From: Clostridia bacterium
GTDB lineage: Bacteria; Bacillota; Clostridia; Oscillospirales; Acutalibacteraceae
Assembly (NCBI GenBank): GCA_017560255.1
Contig: JAFYOI010000055.1
Span: forward strand, 186,001-250,000
Length of the DNA: 64,000 bases
Direction: 5' to 3'
The position numbers were made by a program, and so were the translations under genes. Of this stretch, positions 53,873 to 63,660 are shown one piece after another. The notes beneath the pieces are model-generated. The model did no database searches. It saw nothing but the letters and a program-made list of their open reading frames with translations, and was not told the DNA's origin. Each line of letters opens with the position of its first letter. Positions within the stretch are counted from its first letter, which is position 1.

Positions 53873-55147
53873 TTATTTTTTATCAACTTCGTCAATTGAA
53901 ACCGACTTATTATGTACGATCGGACTCCATACAACATTCTTCTTGACCAGTGCATAAATAGCAATCGGGAAATACGTAAACATAAACAGCGGAAAAGTGA
54001 ACATAAATAGTATTTTTCTGAAAGCACTTCCGCTTATCATCTTCCATTCCGCAACGAGCGTTATCGCACCAACCACAAAAAGGAAAACGTAGAAATACCC
54101 GATACTACCCGCAAGTCCAATAAGTCCCGCGTAAATCAACCCGAGCACACCCGCGCAGGCACCAAGAATAACGGCTACAAGATTAACAAACACCATTCCC
54201 ATACTGATAAGCATTGCGGGGGTGATATTCATAAGCATATCGTAGCAGGAGAAATTTTTAAAAATCCCCTTTATAAGACTGCCGCCGTGTTTACCAAAAA
54301 CCTGATAAAATCCTTTTGCCCAACGGACTCTTTGTTTCCACGCCTGACCAAAAGTTGTCGGCTGTTCATCATAAAAAACTGCATCAGCCGCATAACCGAT
54401 TTTACCGCCGTCAAGGACGTATTGAGTGGAAAACTCGATATCCTCGGTAAGCAGATGGAATTTCCATCCGCCGTACTTCTTGATAACCTCCTTCGAGAAC
54501 ATAAATCCCGTCCCCGAAACAATACAACTGTTGCCGAGTTGTGCGCGTGGATTATTAAGAAAACGAGCCTCTCTCAAGAACCACAAGCCGTAGCCCGCAG
54601 TAATCCAATTATCAAGGAAATTCTTGGAATTTCTGTAACTTGTCAATATGCCGTAACCGTTTTCAAAAACTTTATTCATCTCTCTGACATATTGCGAAGT
54701 GAGCAAATTGTCGGCATCAAGGACAAGATATGCATCGTAATAATCGACCCTGCCACTATCAATCAAATCCGAGAACATATAATCGAGAGCATAACCCTTA
54801 CCGACAAGTTCCTGATTAAATCGCTCATACACAACTGCGCCCATATCACGCGCAATCTGCGCCGTTGAATCGGTGCAATTATCCGCAATAACGATTATAT
54901 CAATCAACTCCTGAGGATAATCCTGCTTCTTAACACTGTCTATGAGGTGGGGTAAAACCCCCTGCTCGTTTCTTGCGGAAATAACAACCGCAATACGATT
55001 GTTTTTGCTCGCCTCTTTATATTTCGGCTTCTTTCTTATCAAACCGATTATTATATAAATCAACTGATAGAGATACGCTAAGAAAAACAACGCGCCCAAC
55101 ACGTAGTTCAGTACCTCAACCACCTGTCTCACTATATCGTACCACAT
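53873..55147 (-). CDS. Membrane glycosyltransferase family 2 (processive type)
   Basis: A 424-residue enzyme with an N-terminal span, a cytoplasmic GT-A domain and three or four C-terminal spans. AVVISARNEQGVLPHLIDS, NCTDSTAQIA, the metal motif VLDADN, the acceptor motif LTEDIEFS and QRVRW (QxxRW) are all present. Together these mark a synthase-like enzyme of the cellulose/chitin/hyaluronan synthase type, which couples polymerisation to export. The polymer is unknown. It is transcribed leftward alone, beside but separate from the polysaccharide operon at the right. Confidence 0.9.
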   Translation of the reverse strand: MWYDIVRQVVEVLNYVLGALFFLAYLYQLIYIIIGLIRKKPKYKEASKNNRIAVVISARNEQGVLPHLIDSVKKQDYPQELIDIIVIADNCTDSTAQIARDMGAVVYERFNQELVGKGYALDYMFSDLIDSGRVDYYDAYLVLDADNLLTSQYVREMNKVFENGYGILTSYRNSKNFLDNWITAGYGLWFLREARFLNNPRAQLGNSCIVSGTGFMFSKEVIKKYGGWKFHLLTEDIEFSTQYVLDGGKIGYAADAVFYDEQPTTFGQAWKQRVRWAKGFYQVFGKHGGSLIKGIFKNFSCYDMLMNITPAMLISMGMVFVNLVAVILGACAGVLGLIYAGLIGLAGSIGYFYVFLFVVGAITLVAEWKMISGSAFRKILFMFTFPLFMFTYFPIAIYALVKKNVVWSPIVHNKSVSIDEVDKK

Positions 55148-55291
55148 AACTAAATCCTTCTTCTTTCAATAATCCATGCGATAAAATCATAGTTATTCGC
55201 TTTTTTCATACCAGTGCATTCTACCACGAGATAATCCAAAAGTCAATATTGGTACTGTTCATAATGTGTTAGTTAAGATTTAAATTGCCTA

Positions 55292-55320
55292 TTGTATTTA
55301 AAAATCTTTTATTGTATAAT
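55292..55320 (+). promoter_or_regulatory. Promoter of the AI-2E permease gene
   Basis: TTGTAT (55292-55297), 17 nt, perfect TATAAT (55315-55320), 33 nt before the start codon. Confidence 0.65.
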
Positions 55321-55352
55321 TTCATATATAAACTTTTTAGGAGTATTAGGTT

Positions 55353-56708
55353 ATGAAGAAAAAATATTTACATATAGGCGTTACGGCTTTTGGTGTCGTG
55401 TGTGCCTGCATACTCTTTTTCTTCCTGTTATTCAAGGCAGGGACAATATTTGAATACGTCGGTACAATCTTGTCATATCTTATGCCAATCGCGTACGGCA
55501 TTGTGCTGGCATACCTGTTGTTACCATTAAACAACTGGTTGAAAAAGAAGTTTTTGTCCGCTTTTTCAAAGAAAATAAAAAAAGAAAAACGCGCTCTGAA
55601 CACGGCAAAAGCACTCTCCACAACCATCAGTATTTTGTTCGCTCTTGTTGTTATTGTCGGTCTTGCCGCACTAATCTTCCCACAAGTATGGGAAAGTGTG
55701 AAAAGTATTGCAAACACTTTGCCCGATAAACTCAACGCTTTCTCAAATTGGCTTAACAACGTGTTTAAAAACCACCCCAAGGCGCAGGAGTTTGTTACAT
55801 CCGCTATTGAACTTGCGGTACAAAAATTACGTGATTTTGCAAGCGGAGACACACTTATTGACCGTTTCCCTGAGATTATGTCCAGTCTTTCTACGGGTCT
55901 TTGGGGTATAGTCGATTTCCTCGAAAACATAATCATTGGAATAATCATTGCAATATACGTACTTAACAGCACCGATTTATTCGCTGCACAGGCAAAGAAA
56001 CTTGCATATAGTTTTTTCAAAGTAAAAACAGCAAACACAATCATCCACAACTTCCGATACACCCACAAAATGATTGGCGGCTTCCTCAACGGCAGACTTC
56101 TTGATTCACTTATAATCGGCATCATGTGCTTTATAGGTATGAAAGTGTTAAGTATGCCTTACGCGCTGCTTATAAGCGTTGTAGTCGGCATTACAAACAT
56201 AATTCCGTTCTTCGGCCCGTTCATCGGTGCTATTCCCAGTATACTCTTAATATTCACGGTAGATCCGAAAAAAGCCTTTTGGTTCCTTGTATTCATCGTC
56301 GCTCTCCAACAGTTCGATGGAAACATTCTCGGGCCCAAAATCTCAAGCAATCTCACAGGTTTATCAGGTTTCTGGGTTATGTTTGCACTCTTGCTTTTCG
56401 GCGGATTGTTCGGCGTTTGGGGTATGCTCCTCGGCGTTCCGATTTTTGCTGTTATAAAAACGCTAATCGCCGAGTTTATCAACAGGCGTCTTAAAGGCAA
56501 ATCTCTGCCGACAACAACTTACAGTTATATGACGACGGGTTACGTTGAACCGATTGTCACAACACAGAGTGGTGAAGTCGTTGACAACGATGACGAAACT
56601 GACGACACAGACAAAGACGACGAGCACAACGACGGCGAATCATCATCTACGATATTCAAAGCAATCAAAAACCTCTCAAACAAAATCAGCAAAAAGTTTA
56701 AAAAATAG
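55353..56708 (+). CDS. AI-2E family transporter with acidic C-terminal tail
   Basis: A 451-residue membrane protein of the AI-2E/UPF0118 family. N-terminal spans, an extracytoplasmic helical segment (about 110-180), then FGPFIGAIPSILLIF and NILGPKISSNLTGLSGFWVM in the conserved C-terminal bundle. An unusual tail of about 70 residues follows the last span and is rich in Asp and Glu (DNDDETDDTDKDDEHNDGE) before a basic end. Family members export signals or act as cation/proton exchangers; the substrate here is open. AGGAG precedes the ATG. Confidence 0.88.
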   Translation: MKKKYLHIGVTAFGVVCACILFFFLLFKAGTIFEYVGTILSYLMPIAYGIVLAYLLLPLNNWLKKKFLSAFSKKIKKEKRALNTAKALSTTISILFALVVIVGLAALIFPQVWESVKSIANTLPDKLNAFSNWLNNVFKNHPKAQEFVTSAIELAVQKLRDFASGDTLIDRFPEIMSSLSTGLWGIVDFLENIIIGIIIAIYVLNSTDLFAAQAKKLAYSFFKVKTANTIIHNFRYTHKMIGGFLNGRLLDSLIIGIMCFIGMKVLSMPYALLISVVVGITNIIPFFGPFIGAIPSILLIFTVDPKKAFWFLVFIVALQQFDGNILGPKISSNLTGLSGFWVMFALLLFGGLFGVWGMLLGVPIFAVIKTLIAEFINRRLKGKSLPTTTYSYMTTGYVEPIVTTQSGEVVDNDDETDDTDKDDEHNDGESSSTIFKAIKNLSNKISKKFKK

Positions 56709-56716
56709 ACCTAAAT

Positions 56717-56750
56717 CAAAACAGCGGAAGTAAAACTTCCGCTGTTTTTT
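56717..56750. terminator. Bidirectional terminator
   Basis: AAAACAGCGGAAGT (56718-56731) pairs with ACTTCCGCTGTTTT (56735-56748), loop AAA. It serves the permease gene and the convergent polysaccharide operon. Confidence 0.92.
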
Positions 56751-57678
56751 ACATTTTATATTTCTTTTTTACCCACTGCACTGTTTGCTCAATTCCTTGC
56801 TCGAAATCAACCTCGGGGACAAAGCCCGTATCCCTTGTGAGCGTTGATATATCAGCGCAAAGGTGCATAACCTGCTTGTCGGCATACGGCACGGCACCAA
56901 GTTGCACCCTCGCATCCGGTTTGCCATTTTTTCTGACCGCTTCACAGAGCTTTTCGATGTATTCGCTCAATCGGCGCGCCTTTCCACTGCCAATACAGTA
57001 AACCACGCCGTTTTTACCTTTTTCACCGATTAAGCGCATTGCTCTTGCGGCATCGGAACAGTATAGATAATCCCACATCTGTTCGCCTTTTGTAAACTTA
57101 GGCGCAACATCACAAAGCATATCTAAAATTCCCGACGTTATCATTGTTCCTTCGCCGTCATGCGGGCCATAAACGCTCAAAATCCTCGTCCAGATATGCT
57201 CTATTCCGAGCCGATCACATTCAAGTCTTGTCATATCTCCCGCAGCACGTTTTGCGATTCCATAGCCATTTTCGGGATTACAAGGTGTATCGGGTGTAAG
57301 CACGCCCTCTATACGCCCGTATTCTGCCTGCGAACCCGCTCCGATAAAGCGCTTACAACCAAGTTCTTTTGCTACGTTTACAGCATCAAGAGCATATTTT
57401 ATATTATCACACTGAAGTTTGAGATTATTTCTGAACAGTCCTGCGGTTCCATCCCATGCAAAATGATAAAAAACATCATAATCGTGGGGTAAAAAACGAT
57501 GTAATTCCTTAATATTATCAAGGCTACATTCTATAATTTCCGCACCCGCAGGAATAGCATCTCTACGTGTGGAATTCTCTCTGATAACCGCGGTAACGTG
57601 AACTCCGTTTTTAAGAAGTTCAGAAATGAGAGCAGAGCCGATACAACCTGTACAACCGGTTATAATAACTTTCTTCAT
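56749..57678 (-). CDS. NAD-dependent epimerase/dehydratase (SDR), likely nucleotide-sugar reductase
   Basis: A 309-residue extended short-chain dehydrogenase/reductase. The NAD motif GCTGCIGSALI is at the N-terminus, AWDGTAGL and GAGSQAEYG follow, and the catalytic Tyr-x3-Lys is YGIAKRAAG near residue 145. The C-terminus resembles nucleotide-sugar 4-reductases and epimerases. As last gene of an operon with rfbFGH and a TPP enzyme, it is placed to reduce a keto sugar, as YerF does in yersiniose synthesis; that role is inferred. The start is the second Met of MMKK; either would be possible. Confidence 0.85.
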   Translation of the reverse strand: MKKVIITGCTGCIGSALISELLKNGVHVTAVIRENSTRRDAIPAGAEIIECSLDNIKELHRFLPHDYDVFYHFAWDGTAGLFRNNLKLQCDNIKYALDAVNVAKELGCKRFIGAGSQAEYGRIEGVLTPDTPCNPENGYGIAKRAAGDMTRLECDRLGIEHIWTRILSVYGPHDGEGTMITSGILDMLCDVAPKFTKGEQMWDYLYCSDAARAMRLIGEKGKNGVVYCIGSGKARRLSEYIEKLCEAVRKNGKPDARVQLGAVPYADKQVMHLCADISTLTRDTGFVPEVDFEQGIEQTVQWVKKKYKM

Positions 57679-57694
57679 CACAAAATACCCTCGT

Positions 57695-58480
57695 CTACAT
57701 TTCTGCGCGGGCTTTTTTCACTCTATCCTCGAGCATAACAAGCCTGCCCCTGTCTTCGTTTGCCATCCTGTCATAGAACTCACATTTATTTTTAAGATAC
57801 ATCGTTTCAAACTCCATAGCGAGCAAAACGCCCTCTTTAAGTTTCTGTTCATTATTATCCATTGTAAAAACAACCTTGCGGGTTTCAAATCGGTCAGCAA
57901 AATCATACATCTTAACGATGAACGGAATGGAATCAAACGCAATACCGCCACCAAAACCAACCCTTAAGCCATGTTTCCTTGCGGTTTTTGAAAAATATTT
58001 ACATACATCGTATATCTCTTCACTGTTTATGCTATCCCTTGACATTCCCATTGATGCAGATAAATCAACTCTGCCAATAGAAATCGTATTGAGGAACCCC
58101 TTGCCAACAGAACAAATTTCTTCAAAATTTTCTCTGCAAGTCTTGGTTTCAGCATTTATAATCCACTCAATTTCCTCATCCACATTATAAACTTTCCTTG
58201 CTGCACCAACAAATTTCTGCATAGCAAACGGCGTTTCGATCATAGGCGCCATAATGCCGCTTGCACCAAGCAATAGGCACTGATCAAGGTCACGAACCGC
58301 TTCGCAACCGCCAATTTTGATGTACAAGTCCATATCCGCTCTGAAAACAATCTCATTGAGTTTAACAAGTTCGTCAGTTCTTGAACCCTCCGCCTCAAAC
58401 TCGGCTTTGACCGCAAGAACACCATAGTCGTTCTTTAATCTTTTGAGCGTTTCAAGCATTTTAATTTCAGTTAAATTCAT
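57695..58480 (-). CDS. HpcH/HpaI aldolase/citrate-lyase-like protein
   Basis: A 261-residue TIM-barrel protein. LGASGIMAPMIETPFAMQKF, the INAETKTC segment and GRVDLSASMGM match the metal- and substrate-binding loops of the HpcH/HpaI family, which cleave or form C-C bonds with pyruvate-type enolates. The gene lies between the TPP enzyme and the SDR gene with 13-17 nt gaps. Its role in a sugar operon is not established; it could supply or remove a C2/C3 keto unit, or modify the branch. The basic C-terminus (RLVMLEDRVKKARAEM) is helical. Confidence 0.8.
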   Translation of the reverse strand: MNLTEIKMLETLKRLKNDYGVLAVKAEFEAEGSRTDELVKLNEIVFRADMDLYIKIGGCEAVRDLDQCLLLGASGIMAPMIETPFAMQKFVGAARKVYNVDEEIEWIINAETKTCRENFEEICSVGKGFLNTISIGRVDLSASMGMSRDSINSEEIYDVCKYFSKTARKHGLRVGFGGGIAFDSIPFIVKMYDFADRFETRKVVFTMDNNEQKLKEGVLLAMEFETMYLKNKCEFYDRMANEDRGRLVMLEDRVKKARAEM

Positions 58481-58497
58481 ACTTACCTCACATCACA

Positions 58498-60276
58498 CTA
58501 AAAATGATTACTCTCGTATTCTTCTTTGGGTAAAAACGGGAACATATCATCAATTGACGGCGAAACAATCCTACCGTCATCCAAAACCTTTGAAGAAAGT
58601 TTTGGCTCAAAATTCTGCGAATAGTCAAGAAACGCCTCACAGATAACAGGCCCGTCCATCTCAAGCACATGCTGAATTTTATCAGCATCATCTAAAGAAG
58701 CGACTTTCTCATAGGGAATATCAAATGCATAGGCAATCTTCTCAAAAGACGGAAAACTTACACCATTATCCGCACATACGCCGACCAAGGGCGGAGAAAA
58801 AAGGTTAGTCTGAGTCTGTCTTATAGAATGATAGCCATTATTGTTGAGAATAAATATTTTTATATTGTATCTGTTGTGAAAAACAGTCTGAAGTTCCTGA
58901 AGATTCATCATCAAACTGCCGTCACCCTCAAGACAGATAATGCACTCGTCTTTTTTATAAACAGCCGCGCCTATTGCTGCAGGCAAGCCATAGCCCATAC
59001 TTGCGCATCCCGAGTTTGTAAACATCCTTTGTCCTGCCTTTGTCTTTGCCGCCTGGAAAGTAACAACACATGCAGAACCATTTGAACAACAAATCGTATC
59101 ATTTGATTTAAGCCTTCTAAACAACTCATCAATAAACACGTAGGGATTAAGCGCAGCCGTATTTTCATAAAATTTAGGCTGAACAACGGGATATCTCACA
59201 AGCAAATTTTTGCACCACGAAAGCCACTCGCTATGATCTGCACCGTAATCAGTTTTAAGCAATTTTTCTATAACACATTTTACATCTGCGCAAACGGGCA
59301 TATCAGGCACAATCGTCGGCTTTTTAAGTTCATTCTCATCAATATCAACAATGATTTTATACGCATTTTTTGCAAAATCAAATTTATTATAACTTATCAT
59401 TCTGATGTTAAGACGACTTCCCAGAACAAGAAGAACATCCGCATTCTGAACGACAAAATTGCCACTTCTTGTACCTACCGTACCAGGCATTCCACAAAAA
59501 TACGGGCTATCATAAGGCACTAAATCATTGGAATTCCAAGCGACAACAACAGGAATACGCAATTTTTCTATAAGCTCATTAAAAATAGCATCCGACTTAG
59601 AAAAACGAATACCCGAACCCGCAAGAATAACGGGACGTTTTGCATTACTTATTTTTTCAATAATCGCCTGCGCTGTTTCATCGCTAATATCGTAGGTCTT
59701 TTCTTCAAATTCACCGGGTGAAAAATGCTCAAGATTTTCGGTATCAACAGATGCACCTTGAATATCAAGCGGAATATCAAGCCACACAGGGCCTCTCCTG
59801 CCCTCCATAGCCAAATAAAGCGCCTTTTCAAGATGATACGCTATCTTACTCTCATCATTAACCATTACGGCATATTTTGTCATCGGTTTAACAGTATCAA
59901 TTATCGTATACTCCTGATCACCGAGTTGGCGAAGCGGAACGTCAGTTGCAATAACCGTCGTTTCCCTCTTAACTTGTCCGGATAAAATAAACATTGGAAC
60001 AGAATCAAGCCAGCCGCCGACAACACCGGTTAACGCATTTGTTCCGCCGGGGCCGCTTGTAACACATACACAAGCAGGTTCCCCCGACAGACGCGCATAC
60101 GCCTCTGCTGCAATAGCGCAAGCCTGTTCGTGATGATTATACGTACATTTTAAATCCGGACAATGACCTAAACTATCATTTAGGTGCATAGCACCGCCAC
60201 CTGTAACAGTGAAAACATCTTTTATCCCGTTACGACAAAGAAAATACGCAATATAATCCGATACTTTAATCTTCAT
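58498..60276 (-). CDS. Thiamine-diphosphate enzyme, acetolactate-synthase-like (YerE-like)
   Basis: A 592-residue three-domain TPP enzyme. The catalytic Glu50 lies in YNHHEQACAIAAEAYAR, then TSGPGGTNALTGVVGGW; the central domain has GSGIRFSKSD and GTVGTRSGNF; the cofactor-binding motif runs from GDGSLMMN to NNNGY. It is built like acetolactate synthase, yet it sits in a CDP-dideoxysugar operon without ilvN or other amino-acid genes. The known parallel is YerE, which adds a two-carbon unit from pyruvate to a CDP-4-keto-3,6-dideoxyhexose. I infer the same type of reaction. Confidence 0.85.
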   Translation of the reverse strand: MKIKVSDYIAYFLCRNGIKDVFTVTGGGAMHLNDSLGHCPDLKCTYNHHEQACAIAAEAYARLSGEPACVCVTSGPGGTNALTGVVGGWLDSVPMFILSGQVKRETTVIATDVPLRQLGDQEYTIIDTVKPMTKYAVMVNDESKIAYHLEKALYLAMEGRRGPVWLDIPLDIQGASVDTENLEHFSPGEFEEKTYDISDETAQAIIEKISNAKRPVILAGSGIRFSKSDAIFNELIEKLRIPVVVAWNSNDLVPYDSPYFCGMPGTVGTRSGNFVVQNADVLLVLGSRLNIRMISYNKFDFAKNAYKIIVDIDENELKKPTIVPDMPVCADVKCVIEKLLKTDYGADHSEWLSWCKNLLVRYPVVQPKFYENTAALNPYVFIDELFRRLKSNDTICCSNGSACVVTFQAAKTKAGQRMFTNSGCASMGYGLPAAIGAAVYKKDECIICLEGDGSLMMNLQELQTVFHNRYNIKIFILNNNGYHSIRQTQTNLFSPPLVGVCADNGVSFPSFEKIAYAFDIPYEKVASLDDADKIQHVLEMDGPVICEAFLDYSQNFEPKLSSKVLDDGRIVSPSIDDMFPFLPKEEYESNHF

Positions 60277-60295
60277 TTCACAAAGCCTCTTTTAA

Positions 60296-61246
60296 TTATT
60301 CTTCCTCAAAATTTATACGCTTTTCTTCAACGACAAGCGGTCTGTTCATTACCCTTGTATTTATGTTCATAACGTATTCTCCAAGAAGTCCAATAAAAAA
60401 CAGTTGCAGAGAACCAAACAAAAATATTCCAAGAATAACAAGCGCCGATGAAAACACAAACGTATCCCACATAGCAAGTTTCAAGATAAAACAAACGACA
60501 AACGCAAGCACTGTCAACACAGAAAGTACCGCGCCCAAAACCGTTGCAAAACGCAACCCCGTCTTTGTATACGACGTAAAACTTAACATCGCGCCGTCAT
60601 AAAGTGTAAACCAGTTGTTGCTCGTTTTACCCGCACGTCTTTGCGGTTGCTCATAAGAAAGTTCCTTGCGTCTGAATCCAAGTTCTGCAACAAGCCCCCT
60701 CAAAAACGGAGATGGATCATCAAGGTCTTTTATAACGTTTATAAATGCTCTGTCATAAAGTCCGAATCCCGTAAAATGCTCAATCTGCTCAACGTTACTC
60801 ATTTTCTTGATAAGTTTGTAGTAACAAGTCCGCAAAAAGCGCATAACCTTATTTTCCTTGCTCGACGTCTTGATAGCACAAACGATTTTGTAACCGTTTT
60901 CCCACTCTTCAACAAACTTCGGAAGCATATCAATCGGATCTTGGAAATCAGCACAAACAGGAATTACACAATCACCTGTAGTCTGCATCATTCCGTACAC
61001 AGGAGAATTGAACTGGCCAAAATTCTTGGCATTAAATATTGCCTTGATATTCTTGTTTTTAGAACACAAGAATTCAAGTCTTTCTCTTGTAGAATCTGTA
61101 GAATCATTGTCAATAAATACAATCTCGTAATCATAGTTTATTAACTTTTCCTTAAACGTCTTAACGAGTTCCTGCGCCAACGGGATGACGTTTTCCTCCT
61201 CGTTAAAGCAAGGAACTAAAACACTAATCTTCTTCCTATCCATCAT
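60296..61246 (-). CDS. Glycosyltransferase family 2 with C-terminal membrane hairpin (GtrB/DPM1-like)
   Basis: A 316-residue enzyme. The GT-A domain has VLVPCFNEEENVIPL, IDNDSTDSTRE and the metal motif CADFQDP near residue 98. Two membrane spans lie at about 225-250 and 260-290, followed by a polar tail. This is the layout of polyprenyl-phosphate glycosyltransferases such as GtrB or ArnC, which load a sugar onto undecaprenyl phosphate. It starts directly after rfbH (adjacent codons), so it may transfer the sugar made by this operon. Confidence 0.9.
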   Translation of the reverse strand: MMDRKKISVLVPCFNEEENVIPLAQELVKTFKEKLINYDYEIVFIDNDSTDSTRERLEFLCSKNKNIKAIFNAKNFGQFNSPVYGMMQTTGDCVIPVCADFQDPIDMLPKFVEEWENGYKIVCAIKTSSKENKVMRFLRTCYYKLIKKMSNVEQIEHFTGFGLYDRAFINVIKDLDDPSPFLRGLVAELGFRRKELSYEQPQRRAGKTSNNWFTLYDGAMLSFTSYTKTGLRFATVLGAVLSVLTVLAFVVCFILKLAMWDTFVFSSALVILGIFLFGSLQLFFIGLLGEYVMNINTRVMNRPLVVEEKRINFEEE

Positions 61247-62596
61247 TTACACCTTCTGTGCCTGAACGCCTTCTCTAATTACCTTCGCAATATAACTCAA
61301 TTTTTCATCTGTCATTTTGGGATATACACCAACCCAGAAAGATGAATTCATAATTCGGTCGGTTGTGCTCAAATCGCCGACAACACGGTATCCTTTGCCA
61401 CTTTTTCTCATTTCATCAAAGCAAGGATGTTTCGTAAGATTTCCTGCAAAAAGCGCTCGTGTCTGAACGCCATGCGCCTCAACGTACTCAACGAGTTTAT
61501 TTTTACAAACGCCGTCTTTACAAGTGATAAGGAAACCAAACCAACTTGGCTTTGAATTTTCAGTTGCCTCGGGAAGAATTAAATCATCCCTTGTATCGTT
61601 CAAAAGTTCTCTCAAAAATTCAAAATTATGGCGGCGGCGCTCTGCAAAGCCCAATATTTTATCAAGTTGAGCGCAACCAATCGCCGCTTGCATATCAGTC
61701 GCCTTCAAATTATAACCAAAATGCGAATAAACGTACTTGTGATCATACCCAAGCGGCAGTTCACCGTACTGTCTGTCAAATCTATGCTTGCACAAACCAT
61801 CAACACCGGGGGGGCATACACAATCACGTCCCCAATCGCGCATAGATCTAACAATTTTCATAAGCAAAGCATTATTTGAGTAAACTGCTCCGCCCTCACC
61901 CATTGTCATATGATGCGGAGGATAAAAACTTGATGTACCAATATCACCAATCGTACCCGTAAACTTATACTCACCATCAATTTTGTACATTGAATAAAGT
62001 GCATCGCAATTATCTTCTACAAGCCACAAATTATGCTCAGAACAAAATTCCTTTAAAGCCGCCAAATCAAATGGATTTCCAAGGGTGTGAGCAAGCATAA
62101 CAGCCTTTGTACGCTCGGATAATGCCGCCTCAAGTTTTGTTGTGTCAATATTGTACTGCGGGATTGTAACATCAACAAACACCGGCACCGCACCGTACTG
62201 AATGATAGGAGAAACAGTCGTCGGGAAACCTGCGGCAACGGTGATAACCTCATCACCGGGTTTTATTGCTCTGTCTCCAAGCAAAGGTGACGTAAGCGCC
62301 ATAAACGCAAGCAGATTTGCAGATGAACCGGAGTTGACGAGTGCACAATCATAAACTCCGAACATTTTTGCAAAGCCACGTTCGAACTGTTCGGTGTATC
62401 TGCCGCTTGTAAGCCAAAATTCAAGCGCACTATCAACAAGATTAACCACTTCACTGCTATCGTATACTCTGGAAGCGTAAGGAATTCTGTCCCCTTCTTT
62501 GAATTCTTTTTCTTTATTATGGAAGGCATCACAATACTCCTTGGTAAGGGAGAGTATATATTCTTTTGCTTGTTCCTGTGTCATATCTTTAAACAT
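61247..62596 (-). CDS. rfbH: CDP-4-keto-6-deoxy-D-glucose 3-dehydrase (E1, RfbH)
   Basis: A 449-residue PMP-dependent iron-sulfur enzyme that removes the 3-hydroxyl of CDP-4-keto-6-deoxyglucose. It has the DegT aminotransferase fold, but the catalytic Lys is replaced by His229 in YPPHHMTMGEGG, the hallmark of E1. Cysteines for the 2Fe-2S cluster are visible: Cys197 in EDNCDALYS and the C-x-C-x7-C set Cys259, Cys261 and Cys269. The ATG at 62596 has GAGGGA 8 nt upstream and overlaps the rfbG stop region by 8 nt, indicating coupling. The electron-transfer partner E3 (RfbI/AscD) is not in the window. Confidence 0.94.
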   Translation of the reverse strand: MFKDMTQEQAKEYILSLTKEYCDAFHNKEKEFKEGDRIPYASRVYDSSEVVNLVDSALEFWLTSGRYTEQFERGFAKMFGVYDCALVNSGSSANLLAFMALTSPLLGDRAIKPGDEVITVAAGFPTTVSPIIQYGAVPVFVDVTIPQYNIDTTKLEAALSERTKAVMLAHTLGNPFDLAALKEFCSEHNLWLVEDNCDALYSMYKIDGEYKFTGTIGDIGTSSFYPPHHMTMGEGGAVYSNNALLMKIVRSMRDWGRDCVCPPGVDGLCKHRFDRQYGELPLGYDHKYVYSHFGYNLKATDMQAAIGCAQLDKILGFAERRRHNFEFLRELLNDTRDDLILPEATENSKPSWFGFLITCKDGVCKNKLVEYVEAHGVQTRALFAGNLTKHPCFDEMRKSGKGYRVVGDLSTTDRIMNSSFWVGVYPKMTDEKLSYIAKVIREGVQAQKV

Positions 62597-63656
62597 TGTT
62601 AAAATCCCTCTGTTCGTCAAAATATGTCTTTATCTGTTCGTTCATAAAATCGGATATCGGTGCATTGTGCTTATACATTTTAAACCACTCAACAGTTTTT
62701 TTAACCGCTTTTTCAACGTTCCACATCGGTTTCCAACCGAAAGTTTCTTTTATTTTAGCGCAGTCAAGCTTTAGAATCCCCGACTCATGAGGACCGTCGT
62801 TTGCAATAGTCTCCCACGAAAAGTCATCCCCCCAATATTTGCTGAACAGTGACACTAATTCACGGGTAGTAATACAATCACAATCATCGGGACCAATATT
62901 GTACCACCCTGATTTTTCACTATCAGAATATTGTTTATAAGCAATCATCATATATGCATAGATGGGTTCAAGAACATGCTGATAAGGCCTGATAGATCCC
63001 GGGTTTCTCAGAGAAACAACGCTTCCGTTCAATGCCGCTCTGCAACAATCGGGAATAATTCTGTCCTCCGCAAAATCCCCACCGCCGATCACATTGCCCG
63101 CACGGGCAGTTGATACAGCAATTCCCATTTCATCAAAATAAGAATTTTTGTAACAATGAGTCACTAACTCTGAACAGGACTTTGAATTTGAATACGGGTC
63201 GTAACCATCGAGTTGTTCATCCTCTCTGTAACCTCTGTTAACCTCAAAATTTTTATAAACTTTATCAGTCGTGACGTTGAGAACGGAACGTACTGAATCG
63301 CAATTTCTTACACATTCAAGTAAATTTACGGTTCCCATAACGTTTGTTTCATACGTATAAAGCGGGCTTTTATATCCCTCTCTGACTATCGGCTGAGCCG
63401 CCAGATGAAAAACAATTTCAGGTTTAACCTCATCGAAAACCGCTTTTAACGCCGCATAATCACGCACGTCACCTATAACGGATTTCATCCGTCCCTCTAT
63501 GCCTGAAAGTTCAAAAAGGTTCGGGTTGGTTGCAGGTTCAAGAGCGTATCCCGTAACTTTCGCGCCGAACATAATCAAGGCTTTACATAACCATGATCCT
63601 TTAAATCCTGTATGACCTGTTACAAGCACCGATTTACCATTATAAAAGTTATTCAT
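62589..63656 (-). CDS. rfbG: CDP-glucose 4,6-dehydratase
   Basis: A 355-residue extended SDR that turns CDP-glucose into CDP-4-keto-6-deoxyglucose. GHTGFKGSWLCKAL is the NAD motif of this subfamily (TGFKGSWL is diagnostic). HLAAQPIVREGYKSPLYTYE, TTDKVYKN and the catalytic YSNSKSCSE follow, then ARAGNVIGGGDFAEDRIIPD and the substrate-binding SIRPYQHVLEP. It starts 4 nt after rfbF and overlaps rfbH by 8 nt. Confidence 0.95.
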   Translation of the reverse strand: MNNFYNGKSVLVTGHTGFKGSWLCKALIMFGAKVTGYALEPATNPNLFELSGIEGRMKSVIGDVRDYAALKAVFDEVKPEIVFHLAAQPIVREGYKSPLYTYETNVMGTVNLLECVRNCDSVRSVLNVTTDKVYKNFEVNRGYREDEQLDGYDPYSNSKSCSELVTHCYKNSYFDEMGIAVSTARAGNVIGGGDFAEDRIIPDCCRAALNGSVVSLRNPGSIRPYQHVLEPIYAYMMIAYKQYSDSEKSGWYNIGPDDCDCITTRELVSLFSKYWGDDFSWETIANDGPHESGILKLDCAKIKETFGWKPMWNVEKAVKKTVEWFKMYKHNAPISDFMNEQIKTYFDEQRDFNNV

Positions 63657-63660
63657 AATT

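Noticed and set aside
58498..60276. The TPP enzyme as the biosynthetic acetolactate synthase IlvB
   Set aside because: No ilvN, ilvC or other branched-chain amino acid genes are present, and the gene is embedded in a CDP-sugar operon, although sequence alone does not exclude it.
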